Assembly: GCA_004352715.1 (NCBI GenBank)
Contig: SCFE01000095.1
Span: 1,193,628 to 1,257,627, forward strand
Direction of reading: 5' to 3'
Origin: Hofstenia miamia
Lineage: Eukaryota; Xenacoelomorpha; Acoela
Length of the DNA stretch: 64,000 bases
The translations under genes and the position numbers were made by a program. This document shows positions 36,313 to 48,303 of the stretch, in pieces (the stretch's first letter is position 1; every line of letters begins with the position of its first letter). Under the pieces are notes generated by a model. That model was given only the letters and a program-made list of their open reading frames with translations. It did not search any database and was not told the origin of the DNA.

Positions 36313-37413
36313 AATTAAATTACACCAATTATTAATAATTAGAAATGCATGGACATTTTTATGGATAAGAACATTATTCATTAGTCAACAATGTATTATC
36401 ACAAAAGTGTCAGCTAACAATGTCATGTATATTAACAATTAATAGAAAAATGTGTGAAAGCAAAATAAACATGCAAACTAAATTGGCACTCTGTAAAACA
36501 CACAAATAATAGTAAAAGTACATAGCTCAATAACTATACAATTTCCATGATGTCACTACAACACCCCATCAGTATCTACAAGCTGTTAAGGGTCAAAGCT
36601 CCCTTCTTGACCAATCAGAAAAACGTGGCATCTCCTTGCCATGGCAATTAATACTTATAGGCCATATTCCATTCAAAAGCTAGAAATGTGTAGAAAACAA
36701 ATTTTCAATTGCTATCAAATTGTATTTTATTATTTCTTCTTTATAACATTTTGTTGATACAGGAAATAAGAGCTACCAAATTTTATGCTTATGATGAAGC
36801 AATTATTTAAATTTATATTGCAAAAGTACATGTGGTCCAATTAAGAATTTTATTTCCTTGTGACATCCAGACAATATTGCCTTCTCTAATGCTTCATTTC
36901 CTTAATAATTTAGATACATCACATAGCTTGGGGATGTAAAGAAATTCCTGTTTTGTTATGCCTCTAATGTCTGAAACCATACTTTAATATTTTATTGTAA
37001 TTTTTTTTTATTTCAGCTGCCACATAATTTTTTTTTGAAAAACCATGCCCAATGATTTTCTGTCATATTACAATAATTTTCAAGTTAAACAGGTACAAAT
37101 TATCTGTTATATTTTTCAATTTGGGATTTTAATATGCAAAAATTTGTGGGGTTGGACATTGTAAGCACCATTTACATTTTTTCATTTTACTCTATTAGTC
37201 ATTTATAGTTTATTATGTTTATTCTGCTCTTTTAAATTTAATGTTTATTATTTCTTTTGGTTTTTTAATTTGCTATGTCAAACAAAATGGAAAAGTGCAA
37301 ATGGTGGTGTCTCCAGGTGCTAAATGGTGATGGTGCTGCTAATTATAGAGCATGTGAAGTCTTGAGAAAAAGAGTATAAGAGGATATAAACTGCATGCTC
37401 AATTCATTTATTC

Positions 37414-38602
37414 ATGACATATATAAATTTATATTGTCTGTCCAAAAGAATTTTTTCTAAAAATAAAAATTGTGGTTATCATATCACACATTTGTGCTTA
37501 TTAACTCCCAACCTAAAAAATTTGTCAAATGCAAAAATTGGGTTTACAAAATTTACTTTCAAAATAAAAACTGCTAATAATTACCAGTTATATAAAATTG
37601 CAAAGGAACAATTCTAATATTTAACTGAGAGCAGCACAAAATCAATAGATATTTAGTAGAATAAATGACCCTAAACATAAGTGGTACTTCATCAACAATG
37701 TATTGAACAAGAACAAGAGTAATCTCTAAATCTTGCAGATCCCCTCCCTCCAAGAACTCACACTACTCTTATTTTTTACTTATAGACATTTTTTAGAATA
37801 GTAAAATTTTTAATTTTACAATTTATGCATTTTTATTGTACAGCATGTCTATTACCTTTTAATTTGTTTTGGTATAAATACTGTCATTTTAGTCATCAAT
37901 TGTTAGTGGAAAATAAAAAACCTATATGCAACACCTGCATCTTATTGAAAATAGCAATGGAGGAATATTAACTAAATCCAATGATATTGCTAATGTACTA
38001 AATTATCAGTTCATTAACCTAGGCAAATATTTGGGACTTTTTGTGCCACTTACACTTAGAAAATCTAACTACAAACTCCCTTAAAATTCTTTTTCAGTAT
38101 GATTTGTAACTTGATTCAAAGTCCTTCAAGCAAAAAATAAGGTAAAAGTTAATAAATCAAGTAAACCTTCTCAAATACTGGCATGGTGTATTAAAGTTTG
38201 TGCAAAATTCATTAGTAGTCCTTTATGCCATATCATCAATCACTGCATAAAACTAAATACCTTTCTGTCAATTTTAAAATTAGCTAATGTTATTCTCATA
38301 TATAAAAATGATAGGCCATTAAGATGATGCAATTACCAGCCTATTTCAATCATCTCACATTTTGGAACAATCTTTTAAAAACTAACATTTGACCAAATAA
38401 ACACTTATCTCCATAACAAATCAATTCTTTCAAATATGCAATTCAGATTTCACAAAGCACATTCCATTTATCATTATATTCTTAAAAGTTTGAACACATT
38501 GGTTTTATCTTAAATAATATAAATTTAGAAAGGTGCTACTAAAGTGATTTCTTTCAAAGAGCAAAGGTAAATGGTATATTTTCTAACTGGGGTAAAAGCC
38601 AT
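37414..38602 (+). pseudogene. LINE fragment A (linker and start of reverse transcriptase)
   Basis: Starts as an open linker (37414-37617, K-T-A-N-N-Y-Q-L-Y-K-I-A-K-E) and continues with many stops to A-N-V-I-L-I-Y-K-N-D-R-P-L-R..N-Y-Q-P-I-S-I-I-S, the RT N-terminal signature (K-N-D..N-Y-R-P-I-S). It ends abruptly at the left end of the inverted-repeat element. The RT resumes at 44651, so the two parts were once one element. Confidence 0.7.
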
Positions 38603-39582
38603 AAGATGACAGGGAGAGGAGGTTCCTATGGGACACCTTGAAGGTCTCATAGCATCCATGACTATTTGCCATATGGGCACAAAGCAATTCTATTGGAGGC
38701 CATCTAGCAACAAAATATTTTTGCCAAAACTAAATTGTGAAAATTAATTTTTTGACGAATTTTTTATTTTAGATTTCTAGGATTTGGGCAAAGTGATATG
38801 TTTAATGACAAAAAATGTTTTTGACAGAGTTAAATTAATTTTTTGACAAAGTTTTGTCATACTTAAACATTGCAGGCATATGATATATAGACTTACATGA
38901 TAAAGACAATTTTGCTTTCTGAAAAATTATACATGTGATGTTGCTAGTAGGATTTATACATATATGTGCTGCTTTCATTAATACCCTATTATTACATTAG
39001 TTTTGCACAATGATCTTTTCTTTGCATTTTTTTGGTTTATATGAATTTTCTTGGGATGTCAACATTTGCTGACTGTTACATCTTTGTCAGCTTTGAATGT
39101 GATTTTCAGGGTGTACACATTTGTAGATTGTTGTATATTTTGTTGACTTTCACATCTTTTTAAGTTTTATTTGGTTTATGACTCTTGCATTGCTGTATAC
39201 ATTACATGGGGTTTTCTACTTTTCAATTGGCTTTGTTGACTTTACACACCTTTTTCAGCTTATTTTTCAGTTTATAACTCTTGCGTGGCTTTTTGGCCTT
39301 TGAAAACTTTACATAAAATGACACATTTATTATTCATAGTTGATGTCAATTTTTCCATTAACAGATATGATTTCTAATTATTAAATTTGTAAACTATGTG
39401 ATGCATTTGGCATTCTACATGCACAAATACTTGTAAATAGTGTATTATTCACATGCAAAAATACAGATGTATTGTATTTAAAACATAGAATTTCAACAAA
39501 ATTACAAAGTAATATTTTACATAATGAAAACAATGTCTATAAAATCACTTAACCATAAAAAACTCAGCTGACTCAGAAAAAT

Positions 39583-40042
39583 TTAATACATTTTCTTTGG
39601 TAAATATCATCCAAATAACACAACAAAGGGAAAATTAATTTGTATAATTTATTGCTTAAGTAAGCTACTAGCTATAAAAATAGTAAATTTAGAGTGCATG
39701 TAATTAAACAAAATATTCAACATAGCAAAATCAATATTTATAATTTAGTTTAAACAGAAATTTAAAAAATGTGCTTGATTAAGTGTGAAATATTATAATA
39801 TACTTAGATGATGAAAACAATTTTAATACATTCTTGGTAAATATCATCCAAATGAACCTACAAAGCAAAAATCAATGTGTATAATTTATAGTTTTGGTAA
39901 GTTGCTAGTTATAAAAATAGAAAATTTAAATTGGATACAATTAAACAAAATATTCAATGTAGCAAAAATCAACATGCATAATTTAGTTTAAAGGGTAAAT
40001 TTTAAAAAACATACTCAATTAAATGTGAAATATTATAATATG
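39583..40042. repeat. Tandem duplication, about 245 bp unit, two copies
   Basis: Two consecutive copies share GGTAAATATCATCCAAAT, AATTAAACAAAATATTCAA, TATAATTTAGTTTAAA and GTGAAATATTATAATAT in the same order, with moderate divergence. Confidence 0.75.
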
Positions 40043-40429
40043 CATAGTTTATCAAACAACAGTATCAACATACCTCATTATTTGTGTGTAGATTCATTAG
40101 CCAGTCCAAAACACATTGCCTTCAATATTTGACCTGTCCCCAATTTGTGTTGTTCTTAATCATTATATGGCAATAAATAAGTCTTTTTAAAGTGAAACTG
40201 TCTTTAATTGAAGTGACACATGCTTAAAATTGTGCCTACATCAATGGAAAACCATGTAAAGAAGAACAAAGAACAAATAAACTTTGTAAATATCACCACA
40301 ATTTTAAAAATTAATTTTATTTTACTTATTAGTTATTGTAAAATTGTTTGGTAAATTTATTTTTTCAAGTTAATTATTTTGTTAATTTATTTTTGCAATT
40401 TATTTCTTTGCTAAGAGATTTGCATTATA

Positions 40430-40870
40430 GCATTTGAACAAAATCAAATATGCTGCTATTTCATTGTAAAATTTAAATATATTCTAATTATTTAAATCTG
40501 CAATAGTTGCAATTTATTTCATTTTGTCAGGAAGTCTATACATTACTTGCAAAAAACTTCAACTGGTTTTTTTCAAATACATTTCTATTTCATTGAAAAA
40601 TTCCATACATTCTTATGATTTACATCTGCAATAGTTGTAATTTATTTCATTTTGTCAGGAAGTCTATGCATTACATGCAAAAAATACATCTCATTTTTTC
40701 AAATCTGTTGCTATTTCATTCTAAAAATTCCATATATTCTAATGATTTACATCTGCAATTGTTGTAATTTATTTTGTTTGTCAGGGAGTTTATACCTTAC
40801 AAGCAAAAGGCTACAGTTTGCCTTTTCAAATACCATGCTACTTCATTGTAAAATTCCATATGGCTAATTC
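40430..40870. repeat. Tandem repeat, about 128 bp unit, roughly 3.4 copies
   Basis: The block TCTGCAATAGTTGTAATTTA then TTTTGTCAGGAAGTCTATGC recurs at about 40500, 40630 and 40755, each followed by a TTACATGCAAAA-like word and a CTATTTCATTGTAAAATTCC-like word. A related single unit lies at about 36160-36260. Confidence 0.75.
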
Positions 40871-42246
40871 ATTTTTTCACTAATACAAAATGGGAAAAAT
40901 TATTCACCATACTTAAACATTACATATGTATGAAATATAGACTTACATGATAAAGGCAATTTCATTTTCTGAAAATGTCAAAATAAATGCATACAGTGTT
41001 TGGTTAACATAGTGGGAGTTTTTATTTAATATTTTATTGTAGAAATAACTAGGCAAAGTTAGCATGCTACTTGTTTTGAAGATATAACAAGATTTACATT
41101 GTTAAATAAATTCAACAATCACCAGGCAATCTGTAAAAATTGAATAATTGCTGGCTTTATACAATTTATCATTTTCCATTAATTTATACACTTAATATTA
41201 ATATAGAATTCATTTCTCACAACAATCAATTGTGATGATAGTGATTTTTGAACATTTTACTATTAAATGTATTTTCCCATGCCTAAAATTTACTGTGAAT
41301 TTTCCTTTTTGCAATGAATGGTTGACATTCTAACAGGTTTCTTATTGTGTTAGCAAATTATTACCATGCTACTAGATATAATGCAATGTATTATGCATGT
41401 ACATAAGATAGAATTATAGAAATGATCAAATGTTATAACAATTGTGGCTTAAATGCATTGAAGTCTCTAATGTGTTTGCATTAATTGAAAGCATAATTGA
41501 TTTTCAATTCTTACTCTTCTAAATGGAGGCAGTGTTATCATAAAAGCTATCAAATGTTGTAACAAATATGGTTTAAAAGCTTTGTACCCTCTAATAGATG
41601 GTAGCATTAATTAAAGCATAAGTGATTTTTTATTCCCATTCTTACACATGGAGAAGGTGTTGAATAACTAGTCATTGGTCATTACTATAAAAATATATCA
41701 ATATGTGTATGTTCTAGAAGATTTCTAAATGTTGTAAGTTGTATAGATTTTATGGAAAAAAGAATTTCACATTTCAAAAAAACAACTTACCCTTGTGAAG
41801 AAAAAACAACCTCTGCTGTTACAATCTCTGTAAAGACTGACTATTGCTTAAAGTAAATTAGACAGATAGATATTTGTAATTGGCATTACACCAGTCAATT
41901 TCTGGCATGGCATTGTTGGTTAAATCTAACCTATCCAAAGTATTTCTCATTTTTCATGGTTTTAGCTAAAAATTGATAATTTATGTAAAATATATGCAAG
42001 AGAAAAATAAATCTGACAAGGAATATGTATTTACACCTTTTAAAATAAATTTACACACTAAATTTCAACATGATGCTTGACTCACAACTGAAATATTTCA
42101 AGGGTTTATTATGAAATCAGAAAACTTAACATTTTAAACCATACACCAGCTTGATGTGCATATTGTTTAGGAAGAAATAAACAATTTCAATTTTGCAAAA
42201 AAATTTTTACTGCAGGACCATCCTTTGTATGAGTTTGATACACATT

Positions 42247-42597
42247 TCAAATTGTAAACTGTTCAGCAATGGGCAACTCATAAAAAGATATTCTAGCATC
42301 CACATAGTTGGCCATATAGACAAGCCAAAAACACAGTGATAGTGTAGCATCTAATCTTAAGTAGGCAAAACATCCAAGAGTACCATTTAGACATAAGCAT
42401 CTTAAAGTAGTATACATTAATGAGGCCAGCTTAATTATGTAATAGAGTACAAGCATCTGGACTGATACAGATATAATGCAATTATAAATACTGTGGATAT
42501 GCTCAGCATTGGCAATATCTAGGAATATGTGGCAATTAGTGCTGAAGCAAGATAACAAAGCTGCCATCAATAGTAACATGAGAATAATCTGGATCAA
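42247..42597 (-). CDS. Unassigned hydrophobic ORF inside the inverted-repeat element
   Basis: Open for 116 codons, less AT-rich than the surrounding DNA. The first ATG is a few codons in. At least three hydrophobic stretches (L-M-L-L-L-M-A-A-L-L; V-Q-M-L-V-L-Y-Y-I-I; L-S-L-C-F-W-L-V-Y) suggest a small multi-pass membrane protein. I do not recognise a family. It may be a captured gene fragment or a chance open frame. Confidence 0.25.
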   Translation of the reverse strand: MIQIILMLLLMAALLSCFSTNCHIFLDIANAEHIHSIYNCIISVSVQMLVLYYIIKLASLMYTTLRCLCLNGTLGCFAYLRLDATLSLCFWLVYMANYVDARISFYELPIAEQFTI

Positions 42598-42841
42598 CTA
42601 AGCCCCAGAACTGAATGGGTTTACATGGTGGTCATAAGACAGCTGAGAATGACCTGCAGCTGAATTACACGCCACACACCCCCTCAGCTCCATCAAAAGC
42701 TTAGCTGCTCATGGCCATCTAATAATATTAGTAAGAGCAAAGAAAACACAAATTTGCATGAACTAAAACTTTAATTAATGCTTGCACAGAATAAGGCTCT
42801 ATTTATACATAGAGATCAATAAGCAACAACAAAACCTGCTG

Positions 42842-43268
42842 CTAGGAAGAACTAAAATGAAGATTGTGCAGTGATGTAAGCATGGGAACTGGAGAGAAAG
42901 TGAGATACATGGTAACTAGAACCTCTAGTGGCAGAGGGAACAGCAGAATGCTTTCAAAATAGGTGCTGATGTCACAATATGTATTGTACATAACAAGGTT
43001 CTTCTGAAACTGAGTTAAGTTCACTGACTATTACAGAACATGAAAATTTATCCTCTGTCTTTACCAAACATTGCACATCAGATCCACCTCCATTGCTGTT
43101 TTTTCTTTTTGCCTTTGGTAGAAGCCCACATGCTCTGGCTTTAGAAAACCTCATAGCTTTTTCAACTTGTTTGGTACAAATGGGTTTTCTTACCATTCCT
43201 GATAAGCAAAGAGTGAATAAAGTTAAAATTAACACAAATTTATTATCTACATTCAATGTATAAACCAA
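42842..43268 (-). CDS. Unassigned ORF or exon inside the inverted-repeat element
   Basis: An open stretch encodes a hydrophobic start, then after a possible acceptor (CTTATCAG near 43203) a basic, Cys-containing segment with KARACGLLPKAKRKNSNGGG and later acidic residues. It is less AT-rich than its surroundings, but no known domain is recognised and stops follow. Coding status is uncertain. Confidence 0.2.
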
Positions 43269-44650
43269 TCAAAATAATCTATTGTCACTAATTTATTAAT
43301 ATGTGAAAGAATGAAAGATAAAAGTGTATCCATCCATCTAAACTCTTTTCAACTTGTAAAATGTGTTTGTAATGTGTTTTATCCCTAATAAACTGTTCAT
43401 GGGTATTTTTATCAGTTTCAAAAAGCAAATAATTATAAAATTATGTATTTTAATGATACTTGTATGTTTTCTTAAAGCAAATACCCCTCCATGTTTAAAA
43501 TATCAATCAATTTTCATACAAACCAATAAATTTCTTAACAGTACTTAGGAAATTTTTGCAAAACATGCTAATTGTTATGACCTCTATTATATGCTTATAT
43601 AAACTATGTGTATACATGACTAAAATATTTCTCCAAATATTATGACATGTCACATACTTGGTTGAATTCAATGTGATCCCTCGTTAATAATGAGAATAAT
43701 GTCAGTATGCATTAAGATTGGTACCATATATAACAAATTCCCCAACACATAAATTCTAAAATTATTCATAGCTTGATTATGTGATCTGTGATTAACAACA
43801 TGCTATAACCACGCCCACATTATTCATGAATTAACAATGGGTTGTGATTAATAAATTAGCACTTGTCAATCAATTGTTAACAAATGTGGTAAACATCTTT
43901 TTTTGCTGCTCACAAAAAATTACTTTTTGAAATTGTTCCTGCAATTTCAACAAAAGATACAACAATCTACAAATGTGTACACCCTGAAAATCACATTCAA
44001 AGCTGACAAAGATGTAACAGTCAGCAAATGTGTACATCTCACAAAAATCCATATAAACCAAAAAAAAATACAAAGAAAAGTTCATTGTGTAAAACTAATG
44101 TAATAATAGTGTATTAAATAAAGCAGCATGTATATGTATAAATCCTACTAGTGACATTGCATGTATAATTTTTTGGAAAGCAAAATTGTCTTTATCATGT
44201 AAGTCTATATATCGTATGCCTGCAATGTTTAAGTATGAAAAATATTTTACTGTTTGTAAAAGGGAAAAACAAATTAAATGTGTGGAATTTTTACAATGAA
44301 ATAGTATGTTTTGAGAAAAGAAATGAAGTCTTTTGCATGTAATATATTGATTCCTGAAAACGAATTAAACTTTGTACATAGAATGGGTTGAAAAATGAAA
44401 AATTTGTCAAAAAATTAATTTAAATCTATCAAAAACATTTCTTGTCATCAATTATATCACTTTGCCCAAATCCTAGCAATCTAAAATAAAAAATTCGTCA
44501 AAAAATTAATTTTCACAATTTAGTTTTGGCAAAAATATTTTGTTGCTAGATGGCTTCCAATAGAATTGCTTTGTGCTCATATGGAAAATAGTCATGGGTG
44601 TAATGAGAACTTCAGTGTGTCCCATAGGAACCTCCTCTTCCCATCACCTT

Positions 44651-45210
44651 GCTATTGGTTAGACTTACAAAGGTGTTCCACAGGGTACTATTATTCTTGT
44701 TGTATGTAAATAATTTAAATGGCAATTTTAGCAATGATTGTGGAATTGTGCAGTATGTTGATGACAAGTGTATATACACACATGATAATCAAATAGAGCA
44801 ATCAATTGGTAAACTAGAAACCAATTTCTCTCAACTGCTCAAATATTATAATATGCGCCATTTAACTGTAAATCCTTCTAAAACATAATTTTGTGTTATA
44901 TCTCCCTTTCATAAAGATAACCAATCACACATTTTAAATTTTTTGGGGTCAAAAATTACTCATTAGAATCCTTCAAATCTCTTGGAGTAACAATTGATAA
45001 TAAATTGGACTATTCAACTATAGTATTACCCTAAATGATCAATGCTGCTTAACTCTCTAGTATTAAGTCACTATAGATACTGACATGTTTTGTTTAGTAA
45101 CATAAATCACTCATTAATAAATAAAATCAACTAACAAATCGACCAGAAAATGTGTTAATGTTTAAAAACATGCCTCATTTTTATGTCTTTGTAAACTGAC
45201 TGAACATTTT
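44651..45210 (+). pseudogene. LINE fragment B (reverse transcriptase motif B onward)
   Basis: Begins K-G-V-P-Q-G-T-I (motif B, 44673-44696), then with a small deletion F-L-L-Y-V-N-N-L-N-G, then IVQYVDDKCIYTH (motif C, YVDD), L-L-K-Y-Y-N-M-R-H-L-T-V-N-P-S-K-T and FKSLGVTIDNKL-like text across frames. It continues fragment A, which stops at 38602. Confidence 0.75.
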
Positions 45211-47514
45211 TACCATAAGTTTCACAAATAATGCAAGGTCAATATTATTTCCCAAACAAATATCAAAACCGGATTTGTTTGTGGTAATCTTAATGAATTA
45301 TGTTTCATAATGCATGATGCTTTCACTGAGGACAGTAGGTTATCAAGAACGTAATATCTTCTGTTGCTTGCAATCTAGTGTGTTCTCCACTGGCGACATG
45401 CATGCACAATTAACACATGCAAAACTTATTGCGCCCTTTAACTCTTTGACAAAAGCACCCTTTCTAAATTTGAAAGCTTGTGGATTGAAGTCGACAATCA
45501 TATAAAAAACTCGTTTTTTTAAGAAGCAACTGATTAATGTTTCTTACTGTCCCAATATCATCATATACCATTGAATTCATTGAACAATTGGAACATGAAC
45601 TTATTCTTGCATGCTCAGAAAATAAAGACACGATTCTGTTAGGTGACTGGAGTCTCAACTTTTTAAACAAAAATGAACGTATTAAATTAGAATTTTTCCT
45701 AAATATGTTTATTTTAAAAATGGCTAATACAATTTCTTCAACACGAATTACTGGATCTAGCAAGACCCTGATAGATTACATTATTTTAGCAGAAAATATC
45801 AAAATTCTATATAAATACTATACATCTGAGTGTCCATTCTCAGATCACTGCATCACCAATATTAGTTTTGCAAAATTTAGAGCCACATTCGCAAAAACAA
45901 AGGAAATGGATACAACTAGAGATAAGACTCATAGCTGTCTTGATACTCTAAATTTTTCTCTATTGTCTGAAAATAGGCTAGAAGTATATTTAGCGGTTGA
46001 TCCAAATTCAATGCCAAAAAACTTTACAAAAATATTTGAATTGCATTTCAATACACATTATCCAAAAAAAGACTTTTAATTTCTTCAAATAACTCTTTGC
46101 AGTCTGATAAGCATTCCTTCAATCCGTGGCTTACGGACGCAATCAAAATTTTTATAGCTAAAAAAGGGATGCTTATAATACATTTTCTAATTCCCGAAAT
46201 CCTCAAAATGTCTCACTATATAAAAAGGCAAGAAATATTTCTAATATAAAAAAACAGAAAAGCGTTCAATGCATATATTAAACGTGAGTTCAAAAATGCT
46301 CCCAGTCAAAAATCTAAGTGGAAATTTATTCGTGATGCCCCCAATAATAATAGAGCTAAGTATACTACTATTGATAAGTGCAAAGACTCGATTGGATAAA
46401 TGCAGAGCAATGATGTAAGGATTTCTAACATCCTAAATAAAACGTTTATTAACCTTAGTAAATACAATGGACCTGACATAGAATACAATCTTTTAAATCA
46501 CTATCATGCATCTCCTGAATTCAGTTTTCACTATGCTACTAGCTATGACTTAAATCTAATAAATCCAGTGGCCTTTCGAATATTCCCTCATGGGCACTTA
46601 AAGCTACAGCTAATCCAATTTCCAAACCATTAAATTTATTTTTAATGAATGCACTAAGTATTACTACTTTCCTGATTGTCTCAAAAATGCATATATTATG
46701 TTACGCCAGTTTTCAAGAAGAATGACCCTCACTGTGCTACGAACTATAGGCCTATATCATTAACATTGCCAATAAGCAAAATCTTTGAACAACTTTTATA
46801 TAATCAAACAACTGACCATTTATCTAAGCACAAACTAATGTCCCAAACACAATTTGGATTTCGTCAAAATATCTCAATGACTGATGCTCTGTTACAGGCA
46901 ACTGAACTGTGAAGATCTATGCTTGATGCCTATAACTATGAAGCAAATGCTTGTTTAGCCCTTGACTCCATTAATCATGACATTTTACTAAAAAAAACTA
47001 ACGACTTTTGGCTTTTCTCATAACAGCAAAACATTATTAGCTAGCTATCTAAATAATAGATGTCCATGCGTTAAAATTTATAACGTTTTTTCAAATTGGC
47101 TAGAAATTAAGAATGGTGTTCCCCAAGGAATGATCCAAGGACCACTGCTGCTTAGTTTATTTATACATTAATGGCATCTGTAAAGTTACAAACTGTAACT
47201 TGATTCAATATGCTGATGATACCTCTATTTTTAGTAACCATAGATCTATTGATACAGCTGTAAAAACTATTGAATTATATTGTATTAAGTTGTGTAGGTA
47301 TTTTTGTATGCATAAATTGACTATTAACGTAAAGAAAATCGAATTTTGCAATATGTAACATTCTAGTAAAGCTCTAAGCACAATAAACTACACTCTTAAT
47401 ATCAATAATGATTGCGTTAAGCCTGTTGAGACTTTTAGATATTTAGGAGTTACTTTTGAATCAAAGTTACAATTCAAAGTACAAATAAATGTCAGAGGAA
47501 AGGTTGGCTATGGG

Positions 47515-47881
47515 AGTAGTTCAGGGGACTGGAAGGAGACGCCACAAAAACGCCTCTGATTGGTCGAGAGCTTATGACGTCACATGTCACGTGACAGACC
47601 GCGAATATTGAAGGGGGTGGTTGAGGCGTTGAGTCATCTAATTGATACTTGGTGCTAAGTGCTTTGAAGATCTTGCTAATTGATTTTTTTGACAGCTTAC
47701 TAATGGGTTTTATGACACCTCGCAATAACACGCAAGGTGCTTTTTAAGTATGTCTACTAATGGATTTTCAATTAGTAATGCTTTTAATTGATTTACATAT
47801 TAGGCCCATTTTTTCACTATGAGTAATTTCACTTTGATAATATCACATTTGTTTGCATTACGCCATGTTAATATATACCTT
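47515..47881 (+). repeat. Left long TIR of the Polinton-like element
   Basis: Pairs with 47943-48303. Landmarks in order: GGAGACGCCACAAAAACGCC, GATTGGTCGAGAGCTTATGA, CGTCACATGTCACGTGAC, GAAGGGGGTGGTTGAGGCG and GCATTACGCCATGTT. Confidence 0.88.
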
Positions 47882-48303
47882 ATTATAACAACCCCTTTTC
47901 GGGATACGTACACATAATATTACAAACTAATTTTCCATAATTTCGAGAAGCTTAGAGTATNAACATGGCGTAATGCAAACAAATGTGATATTAACAAAGT
48001 GAAATTAGTCATGCCAAAAAAAATGGCCCTAACATGTAAATCAATTAAAAGCATTACTAATTGAAATCCATTAGTAGGCATACTTAAAAATATCTGACAT
48101 CACTAAAAACCCATTAGTAAGCTGTCAAAAAAAATCAATTAGCGAGATCTTCAAAGCACTTAGCGCCAAGTATCAATTAGATGACTCAACGCCTCAACCA
48201 CCCCCTTCAATATTCGCGGTCTGTCACGTGACATGTGACGTCATAAGCTCTCGACCAATCAGAGGCGTTTTTGTGGCGTCTCCTTCCAGTCCCCTTAACT
48301 ACT
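47515..48303. mobile_element. Polinton-like miniature element: about 370-bp TIRs, AGT ends, 6-bp TSD
   Basis: TATGGG is duplicated exactly at 47509-47514 and 48304-48309. The element begins AGTAGTTCAGGGGACTGG and, read inverted from the other end, AGTAGTTAAGGGGACTGG. The arms match nearly base for base for about 370 bp (to about 47880, and from about 47943), with a small divergent patch near 47715-47745. Only about 60 bp, with one N at 47961, lies between the arms. Very long TIRs starting AG with 6-bp target duplications are the hallmark of Polinton/Maverick elements. None of their genes is present, so this would be a non-autonomous derivative. The outer arm has CG-rich words and a TGACGTCA site (CRE-like). 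Confidence 0.75.

Larger units (their letters stand above)
38603..44650. mobile_element. 6-kb element with 550-700 bp inverted repeats, inserted in a LINE
   Basis: The left arm starts AAGATGACAGGGAGAGGAGG; the right arm read inverted starts AAGGTGATGGGAAGAGGAGG. Both continue with TTCCTATGGGACAC, the CAAAGCAATTCTATTGGAGG block, the CATACTTAAACATTGCAGGC block, GTAGGATTTATAC and AATGTGATTTTCAGGGTGTA. The left arm reaches about 39155 and the right arm begins about 43945. The flanks GCCAT and GCTAT may be a decayed target duplication. The interruption falls inside a LINE reverse transcriptase. The interior has tandem repeats and two unassigned open segments on the minus strand; I see no transposase or polymerase. 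Confidence 0.75.
32600..45250. other. Sharply CpG-depleted transposon block
   Basis: Reading line by line I find only about 20 CG dinucleotides in some 12.5 kb, with none between about 32590 and 35390 and none between about 39280 and 42660. Flanking DNA of similar AT content has CG every few tens of bases. TG and CA are abundant. The block holds no host gene; it contains a LINE split by a 6 kb inverted-repeat element, dispersed copies of that element's arm, and tandem repeats. From 32411 to about 35440 I recognise nothing except a small TTACATCAAC-like imperfect tandem near 32980-33040. Confidence 0.85.

Noticed and set aside
40430-40870. Regular spaced repeats as a CRISPR-like array
   Set aside because: Units of about 128 bp are adjacent and diverged without unique spacers, in a eukaryotic genome; simple tandem repeat.
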